Assembly (NCBI RefSeq): GCF_009707865.1
Contig: NZ_WMBA01000055.1
Coordinates: forward strand, 1 to 57,080
From: Amycolatopsis pithecellobii
GTDB taxonomy: Bacteria > Actinomycetota > Actinomycetes > Mycobacteriales > Pseudonocardiaceae
Direction: 5' to 3'
Length of the DNA: 57,080 nt
Numbering within the stretch: position 1 is the first letter of the stretch; each line of letters starts with the position of its first letter. The notes below the pieces were generated by a model, which saw only the letters and a list, made by a program, of their open reading frames with translations, was not told the origin of the DNA and ran no database searches. The position numbers and the translations under genes are program-made. This document shows, piece by piece, positions 16,828-25,003 of the stretch.

Positions 16828-16831
16828 ATCG

Positions 16832-17161
16832 TCAGCGAGGCGCGTACATGATCACCGCGACGCCCGCGAGGCAGATCAACGCGCCAAGCACGTCGAACCG
16901 GTCCGGCCGGTAGCCGTCGGCGACGACGCCCCAGGCGAGCGAGCCCGCGACGAACACCCCGCCGTACGCGGCGAGGATCCGGCCGAAATGCGCGTCCGGC
17001 TGGAGCGTGGCGACGAACCCGTAGATGCCGAGCGCGATCACTCCCCCGCCGATCCACGCCCAGCCGCGATGGTCACGCACACCCTGCCAGACCAGCCACG
17101 CGCCGCCGATCTCCAGCACGGCCGCGAGCAGGAACAAGGCGACCGAGCGCAGGACGGTCAC
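16832..17161 (-). CDS. YnfA/UPF0060-family small membrane protein
   Basis: A 109-residue protein with four hydrophobic segments, including [18 protein letters not shown] and the conserved [22 protein letters not shown], followed by [23 protein letters not shown]. This is the UPF0060 (YnfA) family, distantly related to small multidrug resistance transporters. The GTG start overlaps the stop of the TetR gene (GTGA), so regulator and membrane protein form one unit. Confidence 0.93.
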   Translation of the reverse strand: MTVLRSVALFLLAAVLEIGGAWLVWQGVRDHRGWAWIGGGVIALGIYGFVATLQPDAHFGRILAAYGGVFVAGSLAWGVVADGYRPDRFDVLGALICLAGVAVIMYAPR

Positions 17162-17778
17162 CGCGATTTCGCCTTGCGGGTGTTCAGCTGCTCCCGCCAC
17201 GGGGCGAGCGCGACGTCGGTGGCGGCCTGGATCGCCTTGTGGCGCGCGGCCGGACCGGCGGCTTCCTCGTCGAGAAGTACTTGCAGCGCACCGGTGACGG
17301 CACCGACGAAGGCACCGGTCAGCGCGGCGGCGCCGACCTCGTCGAGCTGGTCCGGGAAGGCCGCGGCGAGCTGCCGGGCAATCTCGCGCTGGGCTTCGAA
17401 CTGGACCTGCAGTGCGCGCCCTCGCACCGCCGGCACGGTCTGGATCAGCCGCAACCGCAGCGCCGCCAGCGGGCTCACCAGGTCATCGCTGCGCTCGCCG
17501 ACGGTGCGCAGCGCACGCAGCAGCACCTCGGGCGGGCTCTCGCCGGGGGCACGCGTGGCGATGGCGTCCAGCGTCGCCTGGACGCGCTCGTCGGACTCGG
17601 GGAACAGCAGCTCTTCCTTGCTGGCGAAGTAGCTGAAGAAGGTCCGGCTACCGATATCGGCCTCGGCGGCGATGTCCGCGACGGTCGTCTCGTCGTACCC
17701 CTGGCGGCCGAACAGGTCGATCGCCGCGTCGATCAGCGCCTGCCGGGTGCGGGCTCGCTTGCGTTCGCGGAGCGACAT
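17158..17778 (-). CDS. TetR-family transcriptional regulator
   Basis: A 206-residue regulator from the ATG at 17778 (an in-frame GTG at 17796 is the alternative start). The N-terminal helix-turn-helix is [29 protein letters not shown] (residues of about 29-57). A variable helical ligand-binding domain follows, ending in [16 protein letters not shown]. It is co-transcribed with the YnfA-type gene and divergent from a flavin monooxygenase. A 26-base operator-like palindrome lies between, so it probably represses both directions. Confidence 0.93.
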   Translation of the reverse strand: MSLRERKRARTRQALIDAAIDLFGRQGYDETTVADIAAEADIGSRTFFSYFASKEELLFPESDERVQATLDAIATRAPGESPPEVLLRALRTVGERSDDLVSPLAALRLRLIQTVPAVRGRALQVQFEAQREIARQLAAAFPDQLDEVGAAALTGAFVGAVTGALQVLLDEEAAGPAARHKAIQAATDVALAPWREQLNTRKAKSR

Positions 17779-17810
17779 GCCGTGATCGTACGACACTCAG
17801 CGCAAATCGG

Positions 17811-17836
17811 CAGTCGTTGCAAATTTGCACTGACTG
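17811..17836. promoter_or_regulatory. 26-base TetR operator candidate
   Basis: The core TGCAAATTTGCA (17818-17829) is a perfect 12-base palindrome. Two bases further out on each side the symmetry resumes (CAGTC on the left, GACTG on the right), giving 11 of 13 paired positions. It lies 32 bases before the tetR ATG side and 17 bases before the monooxygenase ATG at 17854, covering both promoters. Confidence 0.75.
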
Positions 17837-17853
17837 CGGTTATCGTTCACGGC

Positions 17854-18936
17854 ATGAACGAGGTTCTGATCTCCGGCGCCGGTGTGGCCGGCCCGGCTCT
17901 GGCGTATTGGCTGGCGCGCAACGGTTTCCGGCCCACGGTGGTGGAGCGGTCCGCGGGCGCCCGCTCCAGTGGAAATCCCGTCGACGTACGGGGTCCGGCG
18001 CTGCCCGTGGCCCGGGCGATGGGCATCATGCCGCGGTTGCGCGAGGTCGCCACGCGCGCGACGAGGATGCGGATCCTCAGCGGCACCGGCAAACCGGTGG
18101 CCACCCTGCGCCTGCCCGCCGGGAAGGGCGACGAGGTCGAGGTGCCGCGGACCGACCTGGCCGGCGTGCTGTACGAGGCGGCGCGGGAGCACGCCGAGTT
18201 CCTGTTCGACGACACGATCACCGCACTGGACCAGGACGAGCATGGGGTGGACGTCACGTTCGAGCACGCTCCACCACGCCGGTTCGACCTGCTGATCGGC
18301 GCGGACGGGGTGCACTCCACAGTGCGACGGCTGGCTTTCGGGCCCGAGCGCAAGTTCGTGCGCCCCGCCGGATTGTTTGTCGCGACCATGCCGCTGGGCG
18401 AGCCGCCGGAGCACCCGCACGATCTGCTCGTGTCCAGCACACCGGGCAGGCTGGTGTCCATCCACCCGTCCCGCGGCGACGCACTGGTGGCCTTCGTCTT
18501 CCGTTCGTCCATTGTGGACTTCGACCACCGGAACCCGGTGCAACACAAGCAAATCGTCACCGATGCGTACGCAGACCTCGGCTGGCGGGTGCCCGAACTG
18601 CTGGCACGCGTCGCGGATACCACGGACCTGTACTTCGACGCGGTCAGCGTCGTCGACCTGCCGAGCTGGTCCACCGGCCGCGTCGTACTGCTCGGGGACG
18701 CCGCCTCCTGTGTCTCGCTGCTGGGTGACGGCTCCAGCTTCGCGATCGCCGGCGCGCACACCCTCGCGACCGCGCTCGCCGACGGCGGGGGCCTCGCCCG
18801 GTACGAAACCGTGCACCGGGCGCGGGTCAGGCCGAAACAACGCGGTATCAACCGGTCCGCGGCGATGCTGGTCCCGAAGACCCGGCTCGGCCTGGCCACC
18901 CGGAACCTCGCGGCCCGCGTGTGGCCCGGACTCTGA
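17854..18936 (+). CDS. FAD-dependent monooxygenase (TetX/PHBH superfamily)
   Basis: A 360-residue class A flavoprotein. Motifs are VLISGAGVAGPALAYWLA for FAD, LLIGADGVHSTVRRLAF (DG motif, both cofactors) and VVLLGDAASCVSLLGDGSSF (GD motif). It resembles TetX-like and uncharacterised actinobacterial monooxygenases that hydroxylate polycyclic or aromatic compounds with NADPH and O2. The C-terminal domain is only a short helical extension. Control by the divergent TetR protein fits an inducible detoxification or resistance role; the substrate is not evident. Confidence 0.9.
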   Translation: MNEVLISGAGVAGPALAYWLARNGFRPTVVERSAGARSSGNPVDVRGPALPVARAMGIMPRLREVATRATRMRILSGTGKPVATLRLPAGKGDEVEVPRTDLAGVLYEAAREHAEFLFDDTITALDQDEHGVDVTFEHAPPRRFDLLIGADGVHSTVRRLAFGPERKFVRPAGLFVATMPLGEPPEHPHDLLVSSTPGRLVSIHPSRGDALVAFVFRSSIVDFDHRNPVQHKQIVTDAYADLGWRVPELLARVADTTDLYFDAVSVVDLPSWSTGRVVLLGDAASCVSLLGDGSSFAIAGAHTLATALADGGGLARYETVHRARVRPKQRGINRSAAMLVPKTRLGLATRNLAARVWPGL

Positions 18937-19002
18937 ACCCTTCTCAGCGTTTTCACGGTCGCGGCGCAGCCGGTTCTCAGCCCGCCGGGGTTCACTGGGG
19001 TC

Positions 19003-20154
19003 ATGAGTTACTACCCGCCACCACCCCCGCGGCATCAGCCCGGCCCGCTGCGCACGTTCGGGCTGGTGATGGCCGCGGTAGCACTCGCCGCACTCATCGG
19101 AGCCGCGTTCCTGGTCGGCGGCCTGCACCGGGCGCCATCGCTGCGGTCGCTGGGACCGCAGGGGCTGGGCGACTCGGGCCAGAACACCGCCCAGTCCTTC
19201 GACACGAACACCGTCGCCGGCAAGGTCGCGGCTGGGCTCGTCGACGTCAACACCACGCTCGGCTACCAGGGCGCGCAGGCCGCAGGCACCGGGATGGTGC
19301 TGACCCCGGACGGCGAAGTGCTGACCAACAACCACGTCGTCGAGGGCGCGACCAGCATCTCCGTCACCGACATCGACACCGGCAAGACGTACAAGGCGGC
19401 CGTCACGGGCTATGACCGGACCGAGGATGTCGCCGTACTGCGACTACAGGGCGCGTCGGGTCTGGCGACCATCACCACCGGAGACTCCGGGCAGGTCGGC
19501 GTCGGGGAGCCGGTCGTCGGCATCGGCAACGCGGGCGGCACCGGGGGCGCGCCGAGCGTCGCACCGGGCACGGTGACCGCACTCGGTCAGTCGATCACCG
19601 CGAGCGACGAGTCGAGCGGGAGTTCCGAACAGCTCGAAGGGCTCATCCAGGTCAACGCGAACATCCAGTCCGGTGACTCGGGCGGTGCGCTGGCCGACCG
19701 CGACGCGCATGTCATCGGCATGAACACCGCCGCGTCGAGCGGGTACCAGTTCGGTCCGGGGCGCCACGGCCAGCGGCAGAGCCAGAGCAGCGCTGCCACC
19801 GGCTACGCGATCCCGATCAACCAGGCGCTGTCGATCGCGAAACAGATCGAGGCGGGCTCGTCCTCCTCGACCGTGCACATCGGCGCCTCGGCGTTCCTGG
19901 GTGTGTCGGTCGCCGACTCCGGCCAGGGTGCCGCCATCCAGGAGGTCGTGCCCGGTGGCCCGGCCGCGCAGGCCGGGCTGTCGGCCGGGGACGTGCTGTC
20001 CGGAATCAACGATCAGCAAGTCGATTCGGCGACCACGCTCACCACGCTGATGGACGGCTTCCACCCCGGCGACAAGATCACGCTCAGCTGGCTCGACCAG
20101 ACCGGGCAGCAGCAGTCCGCAACCGTCACGCTCGCCGAAGGACCGGTCGGCTGA
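19003..20154 (+). CDS. HtrA/DegP-like membrane-anchored serine protease with PDZ domain
   Basis: A 383-residue protein. A short Pro-rich cytoplasmic tail (YYPPPPPRHQP) precedes one TM segment at about 19-41. The trypsin-like domain holds the triad His111 (LTNNHVVEG), Asp142 (RTEDVAVLRL) and Ser226 (IQSGDSGGAL). A PDZ domain occupies the last 90 residues (FLGVSVADSGQGAAIQEV to the C-terminus). This is the actinobacterial PepD/HtrA-like layout, with the protease facing outside, where it handles damaged envelope proteins. The gene appears monocistronic. Confidence 0.94.
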   Translation: MSYYPPPPPRHQPGPLRTFGLVMAAVALAALIGAAFLVGGLHRAPSLRSLGPQGLGDSGQNTAQSFDTNTVAGKVAAGLVDVNTTLGYQGAQAAGTGMVLTPDGEVLTNNHVVEGATSISVTDIDTGKTYKAAVTGYDRTEDVAVLRLQGASGLATITTGDSGQVGVGEPVVGIGNAGGTGGAPSVAPGTVTALGQSITASDESSGSSEQLEGLIQVNANIQSGDSGGALADRDAHVIGMNTAASSGYQFGPGRHGQRQSQSSAATGYAIPINQALSIAKQIEAGSSSSTVHIGASAFLGVSVADSGQGAAIQEVVPGGPAAQAGLSAGDVLSGINDQQVDSATTLTTLMDGFHPGDKITLSWLDQTGQQQSATVTLAEGPVG

Positions 20155-20192
20155 GCGAGTCGGGCGCCTGGCGGGCGGGTATGCGCAGGGGC

Positions 20193-21020
20193 ATGACACA
20201 CCGAGCACCACTCCCCCAGGACCAGCAAGGCCGGCCGCGGACCGCGATCGTGACCGGCGCCGACTCCGGTATCGGCCGGGCCATCGCCGCCGCACTCGGC
20301 GGCGGCGGAGTCGACGTCGGCATCACCTATCACGAAGACCACGAGGGCGCCCGCCAGACCGCCGACGAGGTGCGGCAACTCGGTGCCCGCGCCGAAATCC
20401 GCCGGCTCGACCTCACCGACCTGCCCACCTCCGCCGCCGCGATCGACGAGCTCGCCGAGGCGCTCGGCGGGGTGGACGTGCTGGTCAACTGCGCCGGCAC
20501 CGGCACCAGAACCCCCGTGATGGAGCTGGACTTCGACACCTGGCGCGACGTCGTCGCGGTGGACCTCGACGGTGCTTTCGTGTGCGCGCAGCGAGCTGCC
20601 CGGCGCATGATCGACGCCGGCACGGGCGGCCGGATCGTCAACATCACCAGCGTGCACGAGCACGCGCCGCGGGTCGGCGCCGCGCCGTACTGCGCGGCCA
20701 AGGCCGGCGTCGGGATGCTTACCAAGGTGCTGGCGCTGGAGCTCGCCGAGCACGACATCACCGTGAATTCGGTGGCACCAGGGGAAATCTCGACGCCGAT
20801 GACCGGGCAGGCCGATGTCGATCCCCGCGAGCAGGCGCGTCCCGGCCTGCCGCTCGGCCGTACCGGTGACGCGCGTGAGGTCGCCGCCATGGTGGCGTTC
20901 CTGACTTCCCCGGTCGCGAGCTACGTCACCGGGGCGTCGTACGTCGTGGACGGCGGCATGCTGCTGATGGGTCCGCAGCATGCCGGCGCGGTCCGGGACG
21001 AGGAGTGGCGCAAGGGCTGA
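20193..21020 (+). CDS. Short-chain dehydrogenase/reductase
   Basis: A 275-residue classical SDR. The nucleotide site is [16 protein letters not shown], the structural NCAG motif follows, and the catalytic Ser is in ITSVHEHAP with Tyr and Lys in YCAAKAG. The ending [16 protein letters not shown] is typical of 3-oxoacyl-ACP-reductase-like and glucose-dehydrogenase-like SDRs. I chose the ATG at 20193, preceded by CAGGGG, over the ATG 12 bases earlier. The substrate cannot be read from the sequence. Confidence 0.9.
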   Translation: MTHRAPLPQDQQGRPRTAIVTGADSGIGRAIAAALGGGGVDVGITYHEDHEGARQTADEVRQLGARAEIRRLDLTDLPTSAAAIDELAEALGGVDVLVNCAGTGTRTPVMELDFDTWRDVVAVDLDGAFVCAQRAARRMIDAGTGGRIVNITSVHEHAPRVGAAPYCAAKAGVGMLTKVLALELAEHDITVNSVAPGEISTPMTGQADVDPREQARPGLPLGRTGDAREVAAMVAFLTSPVASYVTGASYVVDGGMLLMGPQHAGAVRDEEWRKG

Positions 21021-21093
21021 TCGCGCAAGATTGGAGAAGACGCCCGCCGTCGCCGCGCCTAGATTGAGGCACACACGCGGAGGGAGTACGGCG

Positions 21094-22209
21094 ATGAGCG
21101 GCGTACGGGTACTGGTCGGCACACGCAAGGGCGCCTTCATCCTGACCTCGGACGGCAAGCGCACGGACTGGCAGGTCGACGGCCCGCATTTCGCCGGCTG
21201 GGAGATCTACCATGTCACCGGCTCCGCCGCCGACCCGCAGCGGTTGTTCGTGGCACAGCACACGAGCTGGTTCGGGCAGCTCATCCAGCGCTCCGACGAC
21301 GGTGGCCGCACCTGGACCGCGATGGGCAACAAGTTCGACTACGAGGGCACCCCCGGCACCCACCTGTGGTACGACGGCACCCCACGTCCTTGGGAGTTCA
21401 CCAGGGTATGGCACCTGGAGCCCTCCCCTTCCGATCCGGACCTGGTCTACGCCGGTGTGGAGGACGCCGCGCTGTTCCGGTCCGTCGACGGTGCGCGGTC
21501 CTGGCACGAGTTGCCGGGACTGCGCACCCATCGATCGGGCCCGTCGTGGCAGCCGGGCGCGGGCGGCATGTGCCTGCACACGATCAAACTCGACCCGCGA
21601 AACCCGGAGCGGATCTACTCGGCGATCTCGGCCGCGGGCGCGTTCCGCAGTGACGACACCGGCAAGACGTGGAAGGCGATCAACCACGGGCTCAAGTCCG
21701 AGGGCATTCCCGACCCGGACGCCGAAGTCGGGCACTGCGTGCACCGGCTGGCCCAGCATCACGATCGCCCGGACACGCTGTACATGCAGAAGCACTGGGA
21801 CGTCATGCGAACCGACGACGCCGGGGACAACTGGCGTGAGATCAGCGGGAACCTGCCGACGGACTTCGGGTTCGCCATCGACGTGCACGCGCACGACCCG
21901 GACACGGTGTACGTGGTGCCGATCAAGAGCGACTCGGAACATTTTCCGCTGGACGGTCGGTTGCGCGTGTACCGCAGCCGCACCGGGGGCGACGAGTGGG
22001 AGCCATTGACGCGGGGCCTGCCGCAGGAGAACTGCTACGTCAACGTGCTGCGCGACGCGATGGCCGTGGATTCGCTCGACGAATGCGGTGTCTACTTCGG
22101 CACCACGGGCGGTCAGGTGTATACGTCCAACGACGCGGGAGACAGCTGGGCGCCGATCGTGCGTGACCTGCCTGCCGTGCTGTCGGTGGAAGTCCAGACG
22201 CTGCCATGA
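21094..22209 (+). CDS. BNR/sialidase-like beta-propeller protein
   Basis: A 371-residue protein with Asp-box (SxDxGxxW) repeats spread along its length: [59 protein letters not shown] and [11 protein letters not shown]. This gives a six- or seven-bladed propeller of the exo-sialidase/VPS10-like superfamily. There is no signal peptide and no sialidase arginine triad that I can identify, so glycosidase activity is unlikely. The start ATG follows AGGGAG. Its stop overlaps the start of the MoaD-like gene (ATGA), so the two are made together. The propeller may be a scaffold or a target for the ubiquitin-fold partner; this is inference. Confidence 0.88.
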   Translation: MSGVRVLVGTRKGAFILTSDGKRTDWQVDGPHFAGWEIYHVTGSAADPQRLFVAQHTSWFGQLIQRSDDGGRTWTAMGNKFDYEGTPGTHLWYDGTPRPWEFTRVWHLEPSPSDPDLVYAGVEDAALFRSVDGARSWHELPGLRTHRSGPSWQPGAGGMCLHTIKLDPRNPERIYSAISAAGAFRSDDTGKTWKAINHGLKSEGIPDPDAEVGHCVHRLAQHHDRPDTLYMQKHWDVMRTDDAGDNWREISGNLPTDFGFAIDVHAHDPDTVYVVPIKSDSEHFPLDGRLRVYRSRTGGDEWEPLTRGLPQENCYVNVLRDAMAVDSLDECGVYFGTTGGQVYTSNDAGDSWAPIVRDLPAVLSVEVQTLP

Positions 22210-22502
22210 TCCGGGTGGTGCTGCCGGCGCATCTGCGGACCCTCGCGCGGATCGACGGTGAGGTCCGGCTCGAGCTCGACGGCCCGGTCACGCAGCGCAC
22301 CGTGCTTGACGCGATCGAGGCGCGATATCCGATGCTGTGCGGCACGATCCGGGACCAGTCGACACACCGGCGCCGGGCTTTCGTGCGGTTCTTCGCGTGC
22401 GAGGAGGACCTTTCCCACGAAGCGCCGGACGCGCCGCTGCCGGAGCAGGTGGCCAGTGGGCACGAGCCGTTCCTCGTCGTGGGTGCCATGGCGGGCGGCT
22501 GA
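22206..22502 (+). CDS. MoaD/ThiS-like ubiquitin-fold protein ending in Gly-Gly
   Basis: A 98-residue beta-grasp protein. It begins [23 protein letters not shown], contains [12 protein letters not shown] and ends VVGAMAGG. The terminal Gly-Gly is the hallmark of MoaD, ThiS and related proteins that are adenylated and thiocarboxylated by an E1-like enzyme. No E1 (MoeB/ThiF), MoaE or ThiG gene is in the window, so an activating enzyme would have to be elsewhere. Translational coupling to the propeller suggests a dedicated pair rather than molybdopterin synthesis. Confidence 0.85.
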   Translation: MIRVVLPAHLRTLARIDGEVRLELDGPVTQRTVLDAIEARYPMLCGTIRDQSTHRRRAFVRFFACEEDLSHEAPDAPLPEQVASGHEPFLVVGAMAGG

Positions 22503-22505
22503 ACC

Positions 22506-22635
22506 GCGCGAGTTGAGCGTTGCGAGAGCGCGAGTTGAGCGTTGCGTGCGGCGGAAACGCGCAACTCGCACAGCCGGAACGCGCAACTCGCACAGCCGGA
22601 ACGCGCAACTCGCGCACCGGGAACGCGCAACTCGC
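22506..22635. repeat. 22-bp phased repeat block with inverted halves
   Basis: Two direct copies of GCGCGAGTTGAGCGTTGCG start at 22506 and 22528. They are followed by four copies of GAACGCGCAACTCGC (the first with A for G) starting at 22555, 22577, 22599 and 22621. Every step within a half is exactly 22 bases, about two helical turns. The second motif is nearly the reverse complement of the first, so the block folds into a strong hairpin with a 13-base stem at its centre. It lies just after the MoaD-like stop and may end that transcript or bind a protein array. Confidence 0.85.
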
Positions 22636-22671
22636 GCAAGCCAATGCCCAGAGCATCGCTAATCTGGTTGG

Positions 22672-23202
22672 GTGCCAAGGCCGAACAGCACCGTGGTGAT
22701 CGTCGCGGGCGCCGATGCCGGGAAGGTGGCGGCCCGCCTCGACGGGCTTGCGAACGTCCGCGCCGCCGCCGGACAGGACGACGATTCCGCGCGTGAACTC
22801 GTCGCACAGTCCCATGCCGCCTACGTCGTGCATGACGCCGACCCGCTCAGTGGGGTCGCGACGGCGTGGGCGGGTTTCTTCGACCGCACCGACACTCCCG
22901 GCACGCTGGAAGTCGCAGTCGAGACGACACTGGCGGGTCTGCGCCGCGGTACCGTGCAGCTGCCGGACTACTACGTCGTGCTGGACCCGGAATCCTTGCC
23001 GGAGACGGAAAAACACTGGTGGCTCGGCGTACTCGCCGGGGTCTCGCCGAGCCGGGTCATCCCGGCGAAGCCGAGCGCGGGCGCGGTGGCGGACGTGCTC
23101 TCCCGCCTGCCGTCCGGCCGCTGGTGGCCGGACCCACCGGACGAGTGGCTCCGCGGCCTTGGCCGGGCGATCCCGGACCGGGTCGGCGTGCCGGGCGCCT
23201 GA
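22672..23202 (+). CDS. Hypothetical protein
   Basis: I do not recognise this 176-residue protein. The N-terminus has alternating strands and helices (TVVIVAGADAGKVAARLDGL, HAAYVVHDADP) like a small alpha/beta domain. The C-terminal half is rich in Trp and Pro (KHWWLGVLAG, SGRWWPDPPDEWLRGLGR). There is no signal peptide or membrane segment. A -10-like TAATCT at 22660-22665 lies six bases before the GTG, and there is no ribosome site, which suggests a leaderless transcript starting right after the repeat block. Confidence 0.72.
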   Translation: MPRPNSTVVIVAGADAGKVAARLDGLANVRAAAGQDDDSARELVAQSHAAYVVHDADPLSGVATAWAGFFDRTDTPGTLEVAVETTLAGLRRGTVQLPDYYVVLDPESLPETEKHWWLGVLAGVSPSRVIPAKPSAGAVADVLSRLPSGRWWPDPPDEWLRGLGRAIPDRVGVPGA

Positions 23203-23216
23203 CTTCCGCCATCTGG

Positions 23217-23226
23217 GCAAATTTGC
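23217..23226. promoter_or_regulatory. GCAAATTTGC palindrome ahead of carbonic anhydrase
   Basis: The 10-base palindrome GCAAATTTGC lies 60 bases upstream of the carbonic anhydrase ATG. It is identical to the core of the operator at 17818-17829 beside the tetR gene. It could be a second site for the same repressor, though flanking symmetry is missing here. Confidence 0.45.
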
Positions 23227-23286
23227 GCTTCACCGTGTGCGGCGATGGACTCGTGGTCTGGACTATCCCAGCGACGAGGAGCACTC

Positions 23287-23775
23287 ATGTCCGTGACCGA
23301 CGAACTGCTCGCGAACAACGCCCGGTACGCCGAAACCTTCTCCGGTCCGCTGCCCCTGCCGCCCGCCAAGCACGTCGCCGTGGTGGCGTGCATGGACGCG
23401 CGGCTCAACGTCTACGGCGCGCTCGGGCTCGCCGAGGGCGACGCGCACGTGATCCGCAATGCCGGCGGGGTGATCACCGAGGACGAGATCCGCTCGCTCG
23501 CGATCAGCCAGCGCCTGCTCGGCACCGAGGAGATCATCCTCATCCACCACACCGACTGCGGCATGCTCACCTTCACCGACGACGGCTTCAAACAGTCCAT
23601 TGAGGACGAAGTCGGCATCAAGCCACCGTGGGCGGCGGAAGCCTTCTCCGATGTCGAAGCCGATGTGCGGCAATCCATCGCCCGGGTCAAGGCCAGCCCG
23701 TTCGTGCCGAAGAAGGACTCGGTGCGCGGGTTCGTGTTCGACGTGGCGACCGGCAGGCTCACCGAGGTCGCCTGA
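23287..23775 (+). CDS. Beta-class carbonic anhydrase
   Basis: A 162-residue zinc enzyme that interconverts CO2 and bicarbonate. Zinc ligands are Cys35 (VACMDARL), His88 and Cys91 (HHTDCGM); Asp37 and Arg39 form the catalytic dyad. The length and the sequence ALGLAEGDAHVIRNAGG fit the small actinobacterial type related to Mycobacterium Rv1284. The ATG follows GAGGA at 6 bases. The gene converges with the rok regulator, with one base between their stops. Confidence 0.95.
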   Translation: MSVTDELLANNARYAETFSGPLPLPPAKHVAVVACMDARLNVYGALGLAEGDAHVIRNAGGVITEDEIRSLAISQRLLGTEEIILIHHTDCGMLTFTDDGFKQSIEDEVGIKPPWAAEAFSDVEADVRQSIARVKASPFVPKKDSVRGFVFDVATGRLTEVA

Positions 23776-23776
23776 C

Positions 23777-24955
23777 TCACCAGTCCGACAACACCGTTTC
23801 GAACGCCAACTCCGCCGCACCCAGCAACTTCGCGTCCGAGCCGAGCTTCGATGTCGCCACCTTGGCGCCGCCGAGTGCGCGGCTGACCAGGCTGCGTTCC
23901 CGCACCATCTTCTCGACCCTGGCGACGAGCGGGGCGGGCAGCGCGGTGAACAGGTCACCGAGCACGACCAGTTGCGGGCACAGCAGGTTCACCACGTTGG
24001 CGAGGCCCAGCGCGAGCCATTCCACGAACTCGTCGAGCTTCGCCAGCACGGTGTCCCCGGACTCGCCGAGCGCCCGCAGTTCCGCCACGATGGCACCGAC
24101 CGGTGAGTCCTCTTCGATGCCCAGCGCCCGGCACAGCGCGCGCTCCCCGATCTCGGTTTCCCAGCAGCCACGCGATCCGCAGTAACACGGCCGCCCGCCC
24201 GGTTTCACGACCATGTGGCCGATCTCGCCGATGTGGTGCCCGCCGGCCCCCCGCAACGACACCCCGTTGGAGATGACCCCACCGCCGACCCCGACGTCCA
24301 CGCCGAGGTAGACGACGTCGTCCGCGCCACGGGCGATGCCGCGCAGATGTTCGGCCATCGCCCCGAGTTCCGCGTCGTTTCCCATGTGCACGGGCAGTTT
24401 CAGCGCGTGCGACAGCCAGCCGCCGAGCGGCACGTCCGCCCAGTGGAGATTCGGTGCCTCGTGCACGTAACCGTCCGAGCGCCGCACCACACCGGGCACG
24501 GACACGCCGACCGCGACGGGCCCGACCTCCTGTTCGGCGACCAGCGGACCGACGTAGTCCATGATCTTGGTGAACACCTCGGTCGGCTCGCCGTGACTAC
24601 CGCGTGCGCGCCAGCTGTCCCGGCCGAGGATCTGCCCGCCGATGCCGACCAGCGCCATCGCCGCCCGCTCGACCCTGATGTCGATCGCCAGCACCACCGC
24701 CGCCTGCGGCTGCGGCAGCACCAGCAGCGACGGCCGGCCCGCCCCGCTGCGCTGGGCGGGCACCCGTTCCTCCACGACCCCGTCTTCGGCGAGGCCGTCC
24801 ACCAATGCCTTGATGGTGCTGCGGTTGAGCCCGAGCGCCGTCGCGAGACTGGCCCTGGTGGACGGGCCGTCCACGTGGAGACGGCGCAGCAGAGCCGCCC
24901 GGTTGTGGCGACGAACGTCGTCCGGGCGTGTCCCGGAGGTCGAGGTTGTCGTCAC
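23777..24955 (-). CDS. ROK-family transcriptional regulator (Rok7B7/XylR-like)
   Basis: A 392-residue ROK repressor. An N-terminal winged helix (NRAALLRRLHVDGPSTRASLATALGLNRSTIKALVDGL) precedes a sugar-kinase-like domain with GVDVGVGGGVISNGV and the zinc motif CYCGSRGCWE. It is the last gene of the minus-strand run xylF-xylG-xylH-rok. Streptomyces has the same gene set (rok7B7 beside xylFGH), so this protein probably controls the operon in response to xylose or a related sugar. Two 19-base palindromes upstream of xylF are its likely sites. Confidence 0.93.
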   Translation of the reverse strand: MTTTSTSGTRPDDVRRHNRAALLRRLHVDGPSTRASLATALGLNRSTIKALVDGLAEDGVVEERVPAQRSGAGRPSLLVLPQPQAAVVLAIDIRVERAAMALVGIGGQILGRDSWRARGSHGEPTEVFTKIMDYVGPLVAEQEVGPVAVGVSVPGVVRRSDGYVHEAPNLHWADVPLGGWLSHALKLPVHMGNDAELGAMAEHLRGIARGADDVVYLGVDVGVGGGVISNGVSLRGAGGHHIGEIGHMVVKPGGRPCYCGSRGCWETEIGERALCRALGIEEDSPVGAIVAELRALGESGDTVLAKLDEFVEWLALGLANVVNLLCPQLVVLGDLFTALPAPLVARVEKMVRERSLVSRALGGAKVATSKLGSDAKLLGAAELAFETVLSDW

Positions 24956-25003
24956 TTATGGTGTCCCTGCTGCCGTCGTCTCCTTCTCCGTCGCCACGCC
25001 GCG

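Noticed and set aside
22206..22502. MoaD subunit of molybdopterin synthase
   Set aside because: No MoaE or other cofactor gene is near and it is coupled to a beta-propeller gene, so only the fold is claimed.
22506..22635. CRISPR array
   Set aside because: The units are only 15-19 bases with 3-7 base gaps that are not unique spacers, and two units are inverted; no cas gene is present.
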